Origin: G965198795 sp965198795
GTDB lineage: Bacteria; Pseudomonadota; Alphaproteobacteria; Rhodospirillales; Casp-alpha2
DNA length: 64,000 nucleotides
NCBI GenBank assembly: GCA_965198795.1
Contig: OZ240674.1
Coordinates: 1,860,001 to 1,924,000, forward strand
Reading direction: 5' to 3'
Below are positions 33,747-41,955 of this stretch, piece after piece (within the stretch, counting starts at the first letter, position 1; each line of letters begins with the position of its first letter). Both the position numbers and the translations under genes were made by a program. The notes below the pieces were generated by a model. It ran no database searches, had not been told where the DNA came from, and was given only the letters and a program-made list of their open reading frames with translations.

Positions 33747-34729
33747 GCCGCTCCCTCATCCAAATGCGGACGCACGCAGCGAATCTTCCGCCCCGGCAGC
33801 GGTTCCGTGACGCCGGGGGCCGGATCGCAAGCATCGGACATGCGCGGGCAGCGTTCCCGGAAAGCGCAACCGCCGTCTAACTTCAGCAGCGAAGGCGTCA
33901 TGCCGGGTATCTGGTAAAGCCGCTTGCCCCGCGTGTTGTGGCCGGGAACGGACCCCAGCAGGCCTTGGGTATAGGGATGAAGCGGACGGTCCAGCACGTC
34001 ATCAATGGCGCCCTGTTCGACCACGCGGCCCGCGTACATGACGCTGATCGTGTCGGCCAGGCCGGCGACGACGGCCAAGTCATGAGTAATCCAGATCAGC
34101 GCCGTCCCCGTTTCGCGGCAAAGCTTCTGCGCCTCGTAAAGAATCTGCCCTTGAATGGTCACGTCGAGAGCCGTGGTGGGCTCGTCCGCGATAATCAGGT
34201 CGGGTTTGTTGAGGAGCGCGATGGCGATGGCGACGCGCTGGCGCATCCCGCCGGAGAATTGATGGGGATAAGCCCTCAGGCGCTCTTCCGGGGACGGGAT
34301 GCCCACCTGGCCCAGGGCGTCGCGGGCGCGGGCTTGGGCGTCCCGCCCGGAGATGGACGGATCGTGCGCCTTCATGGTTTCGATCATCTGCGTGTCCACC
34401 CGAAGCACCGGGTTCAGCGTCATCATGGGGTCCTGGAAGATCATGGCGACGCGGTTGCCGCGCAGCGACCGAATCTCTCTTTCCGGCAAGGCGCGCAGGT
34501 CCCGGCCCTGGAACTCGATCCTGCCGCCGACCACCTCGCCCGGCGGGTCGACGAGACCGAGGATCGAGAAGCCGGTGACCGACTTGCCCGACCCGCTTTC
34601 ACCGACGAGCCCCATGATCTCGCCCTTGTCCACATCGAAGGACACGCCGTCCACGGCTTTGGCGACGCCCGCCTTGGTGAAGAAGTGGGTTTCCAGGTTT
34701 TCGACCCGAAGGGTTGGCGTCCCGCTCAT
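33743..34729 (-). CDS. dppD: Dipeptide/oligopeptide ABC transporter ATP-binding protein (DppD type)
   Basis: A 328-residue ATPase subunit with Walker A GLVGESGSGKSVTGFSILGL, signature FSGGMRQRVAIAIALLNKPD, and Walker B LIIADEPTTALDVTIQGQIL. The C-terminal block GGCAFRERCPRMSDACD is the cysteine-rich oligopeptide-transporter tail. The start overlaps the dppC stop by one base, and the end overlaps dppF. It pairs with DppF as the cytoplasmic motor. Confidence 0.9.
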   Translation of the reverse strand: MSGTPTLRVENLETHFFTKAGVAKAVDGVSFDVDKGEIMGLVGESGSGKSVTGFSILGLVDPPGEVVGGRIEFQGRDLRALPEREIRSLRGNRVAMIFQDPMMTLNPVLRVDTQMIETMKAHDPSISGRDAQARARDALGQVGIPSPEERLRAYPHQFSGGMRQRVAIAIALLNKPDLIIADEPTTALDVTIQGQILYEAQKLCRETGTALIWITHDLAVVAGLADTISVMYAGRVVEQGAIDDVLDRPLHPYTQGLLGSVPGHNTRGKRLYQIPGMTPSLLKLDGGCAFRERCPRMSDACDPAPGVTEPLPGRKIRCVRPHLDEGAA

Positions 34730-35655
34730 TATTTTTGCAGCCTCGGATTAAGAACGTCACGCAACTGGTCTCCCACCAGATTGATGGAAACGATGGTGAT
34801 CAGAAGGGCGATGCCGGGGAAGAAGCTGATCCAATACTTGCCCGACAGCATAAAGTCGAACCCGTTGGCGATCAGCAGACCCAGGCTGGGCTCGGAGACG
34901 GGCAACCCGACGCCCAAGAACGACAGCGTCGCTTCCAGGGAAATCGCGCTCGCCGTTTGCAGCGTGCCGACGACGATCAAGGGCGGCAGGCAGTTGGGCA
35001 GCAAATGACGCAGGACAATCCGCCGGTTGGGCAGGCCCAGACAAGCGGCGGCCTCGACATACTCCTTCGACCGCTCCACAAGAGCGGAGCCCCGGACCGT
35101 TCGGGCGTAATAAGCCCATTGCGCGATCACCAGGGCGATGACGATCTTATCCACGCCCTTGCCCAGGACAGCCAGCAAGATGAGGGCGACCAGAATGGCG
35201 GGGAAGGACAACTGAATATCGACGACGCGCATCAAGAAGGTGTCGGCCCGCCCGCCAAAATAGGCCGCGGTCAGCCCGTAAAGCGCGCCGAAGCAAAGCG
35301 CGATGATTCCCGACATGACGCCCACGCCCAATGAAATGCGCAGTCCGTAAAAGATGGCGCTGACCAGATCGCGCCCCGCGCCGTCGGTCCCCAGCCAGAA
35401 CGTCAAACCCTCGTAGCTTTCCGCGCCGGGCGGAAGCTTTGAGTCGAGAATTGACACCTGTGCGAGGTCATAAGGGTTGGTCGGCGAGATCAAGGGCGCG
35501 AAAATTGCAATGAACAGGATCGTGCAGAGCGTGATAAACGCGCCTGTGGCGATCTTGCTGGCAAAAAAGTCCCCGTAAAAGCGCTGAAACGGCGTTTCAA
35601 CCTTGTCGTCAAGCGGTTCGCCGGCGGTTTGGGCCGGCATGGCGCTCTCGCTCAT
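34729..35655 (-). CDS. dppC: Dipeptide-type ABC transporter permease (DppC type)
   Basis: A 308-residue inner-membrane permease. It has a cytoplasmic N-terminus (PFQRFYGDFFASKIATG) and six likely membrane spans: about residues 33-52, 100-122, 138-160, 165-182, 215-235 and 270-290. The region EAAACLGLPNRRIVLRHLLP (about residues 195-214) is the EAA loop that contacts the ATPases. GTDGAGRDLVSAIFYGLRIS is a DppC/OppC signature. It starts 4 bases after the dppB stop. Confidence 0.9.
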   Translation of the reverse strand: MSESAMPAQTAGEPLDDKVETPFQRFYGDFFASKIATGAFITLCTILFIAIFAPLISPTNPYDLAQVSILDSKLPPGAESYEGLTFWLGTDGAGRDLVSAIFYGLRISLGVGVMSGIIALCFGALYGLTAAYFGGRADTFLMRVVDIQLSFPAILVALILLAVLGKGVDKIVIALVIAQWAYYARTVRGSALVERSKEYVEAAACLGLPNRRIVLRHLLPNCLPPLIVVGTLQTASAISLEATLSFLGVGLPVSEPSLGLLIANGFDFMLSGKYWISFFPGIALLITIVSINLVGDQLRDVLNPRLQK

Positions 35656-35659
35656 TACC

Positions 35660-36637
35660 CTACCCCTTCACTTCCGACAGCCGGACCCTGGGGTCGAGGG
35701 CCGAGTAACAGACGTCAACCACCAGATTGATCACGACGAACACCAGCACAATAATCATCAGGTAAGCGACGATGATGGGCCGGTCGAGGTTCTGAATGCT
35801 CTCGATGATCAACTTGCCCATGCCGGGCCAGGCGAACACGGTCTCGGTGACGACAGAGAAAGCGATCAAGCCGCCGAATTCCAGGCCCAGCACGGTGACG
35901 ACCGGGATCATGATGTTCTTCATCAGATGCACCAGCACGATGCGATGGGCGCCGAGACCCTTGGCCCGGGCGAACTTGATGTAATCCAGGTGGATGATCT
36001 CCTGTGTGCCGGCGCGGGCCAGACGGATCACCAGGGATATTTTGAACAGCGCCAGATTGGTGGCCGGCATCAGGATATGGGTAAAGCCGTCCCAGGTGAG
36101 GAAACTGACTGGAACGCCGAGGACATCCACCGTATCCCCGCGCCCGGTGGACGGCAGCCAGCCCAGGATCACGGCGAACACCATGATCATCATCAGGCCC
36201 ACCCAGAAGGTGGGGAGCGAGAAGCCCAGAATGGAGCCTCCCATGATGGTCTTGGAATAGAGCGAGCCGGGCCTTAGCCCCGCGACGACGCCCAACGGGA
36301 TTCCCAATATGACCGCCATCATCAGCGCGACGAAGGCGAGTTCAAAGGTCGCCGGCATGCGCTCGATAATGATTTGAAGGGCCGGTTCTCCAAACACGAA
36401 CGAATTGCCCATATCACCCGACAGCGCCCCCTGGACGAAGCGGACGTATTGTATGTGCCAAGGCTGATCGAGCCCCATGGCGCGGATGACCCGCTCGCGT
36501 TCCTCCTGGTCCGCGTCATCCGACACCAGCATTTCGACCGGGTCGCCCACGACGTTGACCCCGCCGAACACCAGGAACGACATGACGAACACCACTAGGA
36601 TGCTTTGCATCAGCCGCCGGATGATGAACACGGTCAT
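35660..36637 (-). CDS. dppB: Dipeptide-type ABC transporter permease (DppB type)
   Basis: A 325-residue inner-membrane permease with an N-terminal span (RRLMQSILVVFVMSFLVFGG), the large periplasmic loop that follows (including MGLDQPWHIQYVRFVQGAL) and five more spans to the C-terminus. The EAA-like ATPase-contact loop is YIKFARAKGLGAHRIVLVHL, about residues 197-217. The family signature GLEFGGLIAFSVVTETVFAW follows. It is the first permease of the operon, 158 bases after dppA. Confidence 0.9.
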   Translation of the reverse strand: MTVFIIRRLMQSILVVFVMSFLVFGGVNVVGDPVEMLVSDDADQEERERVIRAMGLDQPWHIQYVRFVQGALSGDMGNSFVFGEPALQIIIERMPATFELAFVALMMAVILGIPLGVVAGLRPGSLYSKTIMGGSILGFSLPTFWVGLMMIMVFAVILGWLPSTGRGDTVDVLGVPVSFLTWDGFTHILMPATNLALFKISLVIRLARAGTQEIIHLDYIKFARAKGLGAHRIVLVHLMKNIMIPVVTVLGLEFGGLIAFSVVTETVFAWPGMGKLIIESIQNLDRPIIVAYLMIIVLVFVVINLVVDVCYSALDPRVRLSEVKG

Positions 36638-36685
36638 GGGTGATGTGAACCTTTAATCAGGTCTTTCCCGATTCACTTCGCCAGA

Positions 36686-36725
36686 CGTCACATCCGCGAG
36701 GGCGGGGGTCCACAAAAAACGTGCT
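36686..36725. repeat. Dispersed palindromic repeat fragment between dppA and dppB
   Basis: GTCACATCCGCGAGGGCGGGGGTCC is a degenerate half of the repeat family, placed in the dppA-dppB gap where a transcript hairpin could tune subunit ratios. Confidence 0.4.
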
Positions 36726-36795
36726 CTGAATCCCTGTCCGCTCGGGAATGAGGAACCGGAAAGGTCTTGAACAAACCTCTTCGGTTTGAAAGGCG

Positions 36796-38391
36796 TTATT
36801 CCTTTATCACGCCGGAGGCGACGGTGCGTTCATCGGTCCGGGGGACGTACTTCAAACCCTTTTTCGCAGCCCAGGTGTTGACCTGATAGTGCAGCGGGAT
36901 CAGGGCCTGATCCTCGCCAATGGCGATTTCCGTCGCCCTGGCCAGCAACTCCGCCCGCTTGGCGTCGTCAACGGTGGCGAGGGCCTCGTCCAAGGCCGCG
37001 TCCATGCCGGCGTTGGAATAGAGCCCCCGGTTCGAGGATCCCCAGCCCTTCTCCTTGGAGAAAGTGCCCAACAGCGAACGCAGAGGCGAGGACGGTTCAC
37101 CGGTGCCGGAACCCCAGCCCACCAGAACGAAGGAGAACTCTTGCGGCTTTTCCGGACCCCGGTTCTTGGCGCGCTTGAAGTAGACCGACTTCGGCATGGT
37201 TTCCGGTGTGGTCTTGACGCCGACGCGGGTCAGCATTTGCGCGACGGCCTCAACGATTTTGGCGTCGTTGATGTAGCGGTCATTGGGACCGTGCAGCGTC
37301 ACCTGGAAGCCGTCCGGATAGCCCGCTTCGGCCAGCAGTTTCTTGGCCCCATCCGGATCATAGGCTTCAACCTTCAGCTTGCCGGACCGGCCGAAGAAGC
37401 CGTCGGGAAGCAATTGTCCCGCCGGGATGGCGACGCCTTCCATAACGCGGTCGACGATGGCGTCCCGATGGATCGCCTTGGAGATGGCTCTCCGGACGCG
37501 GACGTCCTTGAGCGGGTTTTTGACGTCCTTGCCGTCCTTGCCCTTGATGTAAGGCGATGGATCACGGAACTGGTCCATGTGCAGGTAAATCACCCGGTTG
37601 GACACACCCTGGCTGAGGGACACGTTCGGATTTTTCTTCAGTTGCGCGATGTCCGTGGTCGGCACCTGGTCAATGAAGTCCACGTCCCCGGCGAGCAGAG
37701 CCGCCAGGCGGGACGGCGCGGACTTGATGGGTTTGACGATCACCTTGGACCATTGGGGCTTGTCGCCCCAATAATCGTCGTTCCGGGCGAGTTCCAGTAT
37801 TTCGCCCTTCGTCCATTTGACGAACTTGAAGGGTCCGGTGCCGATGGCCGCCTCGCCGTTGTTGAACGCGCCTTCCCACGTCGCGTCGCCGATGCCGTCG
37901 GACACGATGTGAACAGTGGAGAGATCGACGGCCATCAGGGGATAGGGTTTCGGCGTCGAGACCTGGATGGTGTACTTGTCGATCTTCTTGTAGGTCTTGC
38001 CCCCGCCGTGGCTATAGAGCTTGAAACTCGACCGGGCGTTGGGATGGTTAGGCGCCCGGTTCATGGTGAATATGACGTCGTCGGCGTCGAATTCCGTCCC
38101 GTCATGGAATTTCACGCCTTGGCGTAACTTAAATTCCCAGGTCGTGTCGTCGATGGGTTTCCAACTGACGGCCAGGCCCGGCGTCAGGCGTTGCTTCTCG
38201 TCCTGCTCAACCAGGCGCGAGAAGATGTGCTGGGCGATTTGGTTGTTGGGACCAAGATTGTGGAAGTGAGGATCGATGGACGTTGGTTCCGTGCCGAGGC
38301 CAATCGTCAATGTTTCGGCTTGGGCGACGCTCGCCGTGCTCAGACCCGCCAACGCCGCGGCGGCGGCGAGGAAGTTACGAAACTGGAACAT
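36796..38391 (-). CDS. dppA: Dipeptide/oligopeptide-type ABC transporter substrate-binding protein
   Basis: A 531-residue periplasmic binding protein (SBP family 5). Residues 1-24 are a signal peptide ending SVAQAE. Core features are TIGLGTEPTSIDPHFHNLGP, the family block KFHDGTEFDADDVIFTMNR (about residues 95-113) and a binding-site region NRVIYLHMDQFRDPSPYIKG. ATG 38391 follows AGGGAGACTCAAT; a frame extends 8 codons upstream. The relatives bind peptides, nickel, opines or acyl-amino acids, so the ligand is not fixed. A pair of 15-bp direct repeats lies 73-102 bases upstream. The operon ends with an amidohydrolase gene. Confidence 0.88.
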   Translation of the reverse strand: MFQFRNFLAAAAALAGLSTASVAQAETLTIGLGTEPTSIDPHFHNLGPNNQIAQHIFSRLVEQDEKQRLTPGLAVSWKPIDDTTWEFKLRQGVKFHDGTEFDADDVIFTMNRAPNHPNARSSFKLYSHGGGKTYKKIDKYTIQVSTPKPYPLMAVDLSTVHIVSDGIGDATWEGAFNNGEAAIGTGPFKFVKWTKGEILELARNDDYWGDKPQWSKVIVKPIKSAPSRLAALLAGDVDFIDQVPTTDIAQLKKNPNVSLSQGVSNRVIYLHMDQFRDPSPYIKGKDGKDVKNPLKDVRVRRAISKAIHRDAIVDRVMEGVAIPAGQLLPDGFFGRSGKLKVEAYDPDGAKKLLAEAGYPDGFQVTLHGPNDRYINDAKIVEAVAQMLTRVGVKTTPETMPKSVYFKRAKNRGPEKPQEFSFVLVGWGSGTGEPSSPLRSLLGTFSKEKGWGSSNRGLYSNAGMDAALDEALATVDDAKRAELLARATEIAIGEDQALIPLHYQVNTWAAKKGLKYVPRTDERTVASGVIKE

Positions 38392-38463
38392 ATTGAGTCT
38401 CCCTGTAAAGCTCAACAGACGATGGCGCGGCTGATTTTAGGGGCCGTTTCAATCGGCTGACGG

Positions 38464-38493
38464 ACGTATATTGCAATAACGTATACTGCAATA
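38464..38493. promoter_or_regulatory. Pair of 15-bp direct repeats in the dppA / deacylase divergent promoter region
   Basis: ACGTATATTGCAATA and ACGTATACTGCAATA follow each other directly, differing at one base. The first contains the palindrome TATTGCAATA. They lie between two divergent genes, 73 bases before the dppA start and 131 before the deacylase start, a sensible place for a shared operator. No binding protein can be named. Confidence 0.5.
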
Positions 38494-38623
38494 AAGCGGC
38501 GGAAGCCGACAAGCGTTCTTAACGCCCGCCTCATATTGATTGGATATCTCTTTCGCGGATGGTTTGCCAAATCGAAGTTTGATCCTATGCTTGAAGGGGA
38601 GCTTCGCGAAAAGAGTGCGATTG

Positions 38624-39574
38624 ATGACCGATTTTAACCTTGAACTCTTGCCTCCCGATATCTCGGCCTACAAGGCCGGCAATACCGGCGTTGACTACGC
38701 CACGACGTTCGATGGCGGCAAGGCGGGACCGCATGTCATGGTCAGCGCCGTGGTGCATGGCAACGAACTCTGCGGCGCCATGGCGCTCGACTGGCTGTTC
38801 AAATCCGGTCTGCGCCCCGTCCAGGGCAGGTTGACGCTGATTTTCGTCAACGTGGACGCATTTTTAAGTTTTGATCCCGAAAATCCAACGGCGTCGCGTT
38901 TCGTTGAGGAGGATTTCAACCGGCTGTGGACCAGCGAGGTTCTGGATGGTCCCCGGCGAAGCGTTGAACTGACCCGGGCGCGGGCGATCCGTCCATTGGT
39001 TGATCAAGTCGATCTTTTGCTCGATATCCATTCCATGCAACGCCATTGCGATCCCCTGATGATGGCGGGCGTCTTGCCGAAGGGGCGATTGCTGGCGGAA
39101 GGGGTGGGAATTCCCGAGCATATCGTCATGGACGCGGGGCACGCGGCCGGGCGGCGCATGCGGGATTATGAGGCGTTCTCCGACCCTTCGAGCGATAAGG
39201 TGGCCCTCTTGGTGGAGTGCGGGCAGCATTGGGAGGCGTCGAGCGAAACGGTAGCGAAACAATCTATGCTCCGCTTTCTGGTTCATACGGGCGCGCTGGA
39301 TATCGAGTCCGTTGGACCGTATCTGGAAGAGAATGAAGCGGCTCAACGCGTCGTGGAAGTGTCCGGGCCCGTCACCATCGAAACGGACAACTTCCGTTTC
39401 GTCGAGGAGTTCCAAGGCCTGGAGGTCATCGAAAGGGCCGGCGCCGTTATTGGGTATGACGGGGACAAGCCCGTGAGAACTCCCTATGACGACTGCGTCT
39501 TGATCATGCCGACACAGCGGACGGTGGGGCACAAGGGGACTTCGGCCGTCCGGCTGGGCCGGTTTATCGAATAG
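38624..39574 (+). CDS. Succinylglutamate desuccinylase / aspartoacylase family deacylase
   Basis: A 316-residue zinc carboxypeptidase-fold (M14-like) hydrolase of the AstE/AspA group, which removes acyl groups from N-acylated amino acids. The zinc site begins SAVVHGNELCGAMALDWLF (His and Glu, about residues 38-56), with the third ligand in LLLDIHSMQR (about residues 122-131), and the catalytic Glu is probably in KVALLVECGQHWE. ATG 38624 was chosen as the conserved start; the frame is open to 38540. It diverges from the dpp operon that ends in an N-formylglutamate amidohydrolase, so both hydrolases probably act on the imported compounds. Confidence 0.83.
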   Translation: MTDFNLELLPPDISAYKAGNTGVDYATTFDGGKAGPHVMVSAVVHGNELCGAMALDWLFKSGLRPVQGRLTLIFVNVDAFLSFDPENPTASRFVEEDFNRLWTSEVLDGPRRSVELTRARAIRPLVDQVDLLLDIHSMQRHCDPLMMAGVLPKGRLLAEGVGIPEHIVMDAGHAAGRRMRDYEAFSDPSSDKVALLVECGQHWEASSETVAKQSMLRFLVHTGALDIESVGPYLEENEAAQRVVEVSGPVTIETDNFRFVEEFQGLEVIERAGAVIGYDGDKPVRTPYDDCVLIMPTQRTVGHKGTSAVRLGRFIE

Positions 39575-39605
39575 GGCGGCTTCATCATCGTCTTCTAATT
39601 TCCGG

Positions 39606-41585
39606 TCAGTTCCCGCCGTCCATATTGAACGGATCGTCCGTGGTTTCGATCCCCTTGATGAGGTCCACAACCTTGGTCCAGGCGTCATCGGCGGCGCTTT
39701 TGGATTGCGGCGTCGAGACTTCCGCGCGGACCGCGAAAGAAGCGCCCGGGAGGGAGCGGGCGGCCAAATCTTGATGCGCCGGTCTCATGACGTCGCGCCA
39801 GATCAGGGCCGGAAGGCCGCCGCCGGTGACGCGCCTCATCGGTTTGCCGTTGTCGTTTCCCAGCCAGACGCCGGCGACCAGATCCGCCGTGTATCCGACG
39901 AACCAGGCGTCACGGAAATCCTGACTGGTGCCCGTCTTGCCGCCCGCGGGCCGGTCAAGTTTGGCTTTGCCGCCTGTTCCCTGATCGATGACGGCGCGGA
40001 GCATCTCGTTCATGGCGTTGACGTGCGCCGCTGCGACCACGGGCGCGGTGAGACTGCCCTGGCGCCGATAAAGAACGTCGCCCGCCACGGTTCTGATCTC
40101 TTCAATGGCGTGGGGCCAGACCGCCCGGCCGCCGTTGGCGAAGGCGCCGTATGCGGAAGTCAACTCTAATAAAGTTACTTCACCGGTGCCCAGGCCAATG
40201 CTGGCGTCATTGGGAAGGCCTTGGCCGAGTCCCAGGCGCCGGGCCGCCTTTCGCACTCGGCGGGGGCCGATGTCCGCGGTCAGCCGGGCGGCCGGCGTGT
40301 TCAAACTTTCCTGGAGCGCGGTCTTGAGGGTGACGGAGCCCCGATACTTGCGGTCGAAATTCCTGGGAGACCAGCCGTTGAGATTAACCGGTTCGTCCAC
40401 AACGGCGCTGTCCGGCGTCATGCCGGTTTCGAGCGCGCTCAAATAGACGATTGGCTTGAAGGCGGATCCCGGTTGACGGGCGGCCTGAACAGCCCGGTTG
40501 AACTGGCTTTTCGCGTGATCCCGCCCGCCAACAAGAGCCCGGACGGCGCCGGCGGGGCTCATCACGACCACGGCGCCTTGGGACACTTGATAGCGTTTAC
40601 CGCTGGTGGACAGCGCTTTTTCCAGCGCCCGTTCGGCCAAACCCTGGGTGCGGGTGCGCAGGGTTGTCCGCACCACCAAATCTGTTGGCGCGCGGACGTA
40701 ATCCGGTACTTGGCCGAGCACCCAATCGACAAAGTAACGCGCCTTGCCATGCCGGGCCGCAGTGAGCGTGACGGCTTTTCGCTTCATGGCCTTGGCCCGG
40801 CTGGCCGCGCTCAAGTAGCCCGCGTCTTCCATGGCGGCCAACACCACACGGGTCCGTTTGTCCGCAGCTTTTTTGTTTGCGACCGGATTCAAGCGGCTGG
40901 GCGCTTTCAACATGCCCGCCAGCATGGCCGCCTCATAGACGGATAAATCCTTCGCCCCCCGCCCGAAATAGCGGCGGGCCGCCGCATCCACGCCATAGGT
41001 TCCGGAACCCAGATAAACCCGGTTCAGATAGAGCGTCAGGATTTGGTCCTTGGTGAATTTATGTTCCAGCCAGAACGCCAACAGCACTTCTTGCACTTTG
41101 CGTTTGATGGTGCGTTCCGGCGTCAGGAATAGGTTCTTCGCCAGTTGCTGGGTGATGGTGCTGCCACCCTGGACCACGCGCCCGGCCATCAAATTACGCG
41201 CCATGGCCCGGCCGAGGCCAATTACGTCAACGCCGGCATGATCGTAAAATCTCCTGTCTTCGATAGCCAGGACCGCTTGCGGGATTGCGGGCGGCAGGCC
41301 GCTGGCGGTGACGGGGACGCCCACCAGATCGCCGGCCCGGTGAAGAAGGCGTCCGTCCGTGTCCAGGACCGTGACGGAAGCGCGGCGTGTGGTCTGCGCC
41401 GCGTCATTGACGTCCGGCAAGTCGGTTGCGTAATAGCCGACGACGCAAACGGCGGCGGTTACGGCCCAGACGCCCAGCGTCGCGGCCCATTTAAGGGCGC
41501 TTTTCAAAAGCCCGCCCCCCGGCCTGAAAACCCGCCGGGGTCCGGAAACCTGGGAACGCCGCCTATTCGCCGTCTTTCGCGCCAT
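39606..41585 (-). CDS. Penicillin-binding protein 1A family (transglycosylase/transpeptidase)
   Basis: A 659-residue bifunctional peptidoglycan synthase. A membrane anchor lies at about residues 28-52. The glycosyltransferase-51 motifs are AIEDRRFYDHAGVD (catalytic Glu), GGSTITQQLAKNLFL and LNRVYLGSGTYGVDAAARRY. The transpeptidase motifs are SAFK in RQPGSAFKPIVYL, SLN in QESLNTPA and KTGT in GGKTGTSQDFRDAWFVGY. It is shorter than E. coli PBP1a and lacks its OB-fold insert, so it is closer to the PbpC/PBP1-like short group. It is convergent with the deacylase gene. Confidence 0.92.
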   Translation of the reverse strand: MARKTANRRRSQVSGPRRVFRPGGGLLKSALKWAATLGVWAVTAAVCVVGYYATDLPDVNDAAQTTRRASVTVLDTDGRLLHRAGDLVGVPVTASGLPPAIPQAVLAIEDRRFYDHAGVDVIGLGRAMARNLMAGRVVQGGSTITQQLAKNLFLTPERTIKRKVQEVLLAFWLEHKFTKDQILTLYLNRVYLGSGTYGVDAAARRYFGRGAKDLSVYEAAMLAGMLKAPSRLNPVANKKAADKRTRVVLAAMEDAGYLSAASRAKAMKRKAVTLTAARHGKARYFVDWVLGQVPDYVRAPTDLVVRTTLRTRTQGLAERALEKALSTSGKRYQVSQGAVVVMSPAGAVRALVGGRDHAKSQFNRAVQAARQPGSAFKPIVYLSALETGMTPDSAVVDEPVNLNGWSPRNFDRKYRGSVTLKTALQESLNTPAARLTADIGPRRVRKAARRLGLGQGLPNDASIGLGTGEVTLLELTSAYGAFANGGRAVWPHAIEEIRTVAGDVLYRRQGSLTAPVVAAAHVNAMNEMLRAVIDQGTGGKAKLDRPAGGKTGTSQDFRDAWFVGYTADLVAGVWLGNDNGKPMRRVTGGGLPALIWRDVMRPAHQDLAARSLPGASFAVRAEVSTPQSKSAADDAWTKVVDLIKGIETTDDPFNMDGGN

Positions 41586-41668
41586 GAAGCCGCTTATAGA
41601 AAACCGTCTTTAGGAAATGGTTAACGTCAAAGCTTGGCGAAATTGCGGCGCTCCGTATCCCGGCTAAG

Positions 41669-41954
41669 GCGTTATGATATTAAGCGGAGTCGATTCATGG
41701 GTTTCCAAGCGGTTTGATCCGTCTTTCCCGCGCTCACGTTGTCTTTCCCGCGCCCTTGCTTTGTTCTTTCCGTGCTTCCTTTGTCATTCGCGCGCGGGGA
41801 TGACGCGAAGGCGGGGGAGGCGTTCCTCGCAAGACTCAAGCATAGGTTTCGAAAGGCTGGGCGGCGTCCGAGGGGCCGTCACCGCCGCCAGCGCGCCACG
41901 AGCGCGTCAACCATGTCAAAACGCGGGGCATGAACATATCCAATGTCATAACGC
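41669..41954. mobile_element. Probable MITE with 13-bp terminal inverted repeats
   Basis: GCGTTATGATATT at 41669-41681 and AATGTCATAACGC at 41942-41954 are inverted copies with one mismatch, bounding 286 bases with no gene. Inside are TTTCCAAGCGGTTTGATCCG, several TTTCCCGCG cores and GGCGTTCCTCGCAAGACTC followed by AAGCA, all shared with the composite repeat at 4243-4496. Its right end touches the cbiB stop codon. Confidence 0.5.
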
Positions 41955-41955
41955 T

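Noticed and set aside
36796..38391. Calling the binding protein a nickel or glutathione transporter component
   Set aside because: Family 5 binding proteins cannot be assigned a ligand from these motifs, and no metal or glutathione genes are adjacent.
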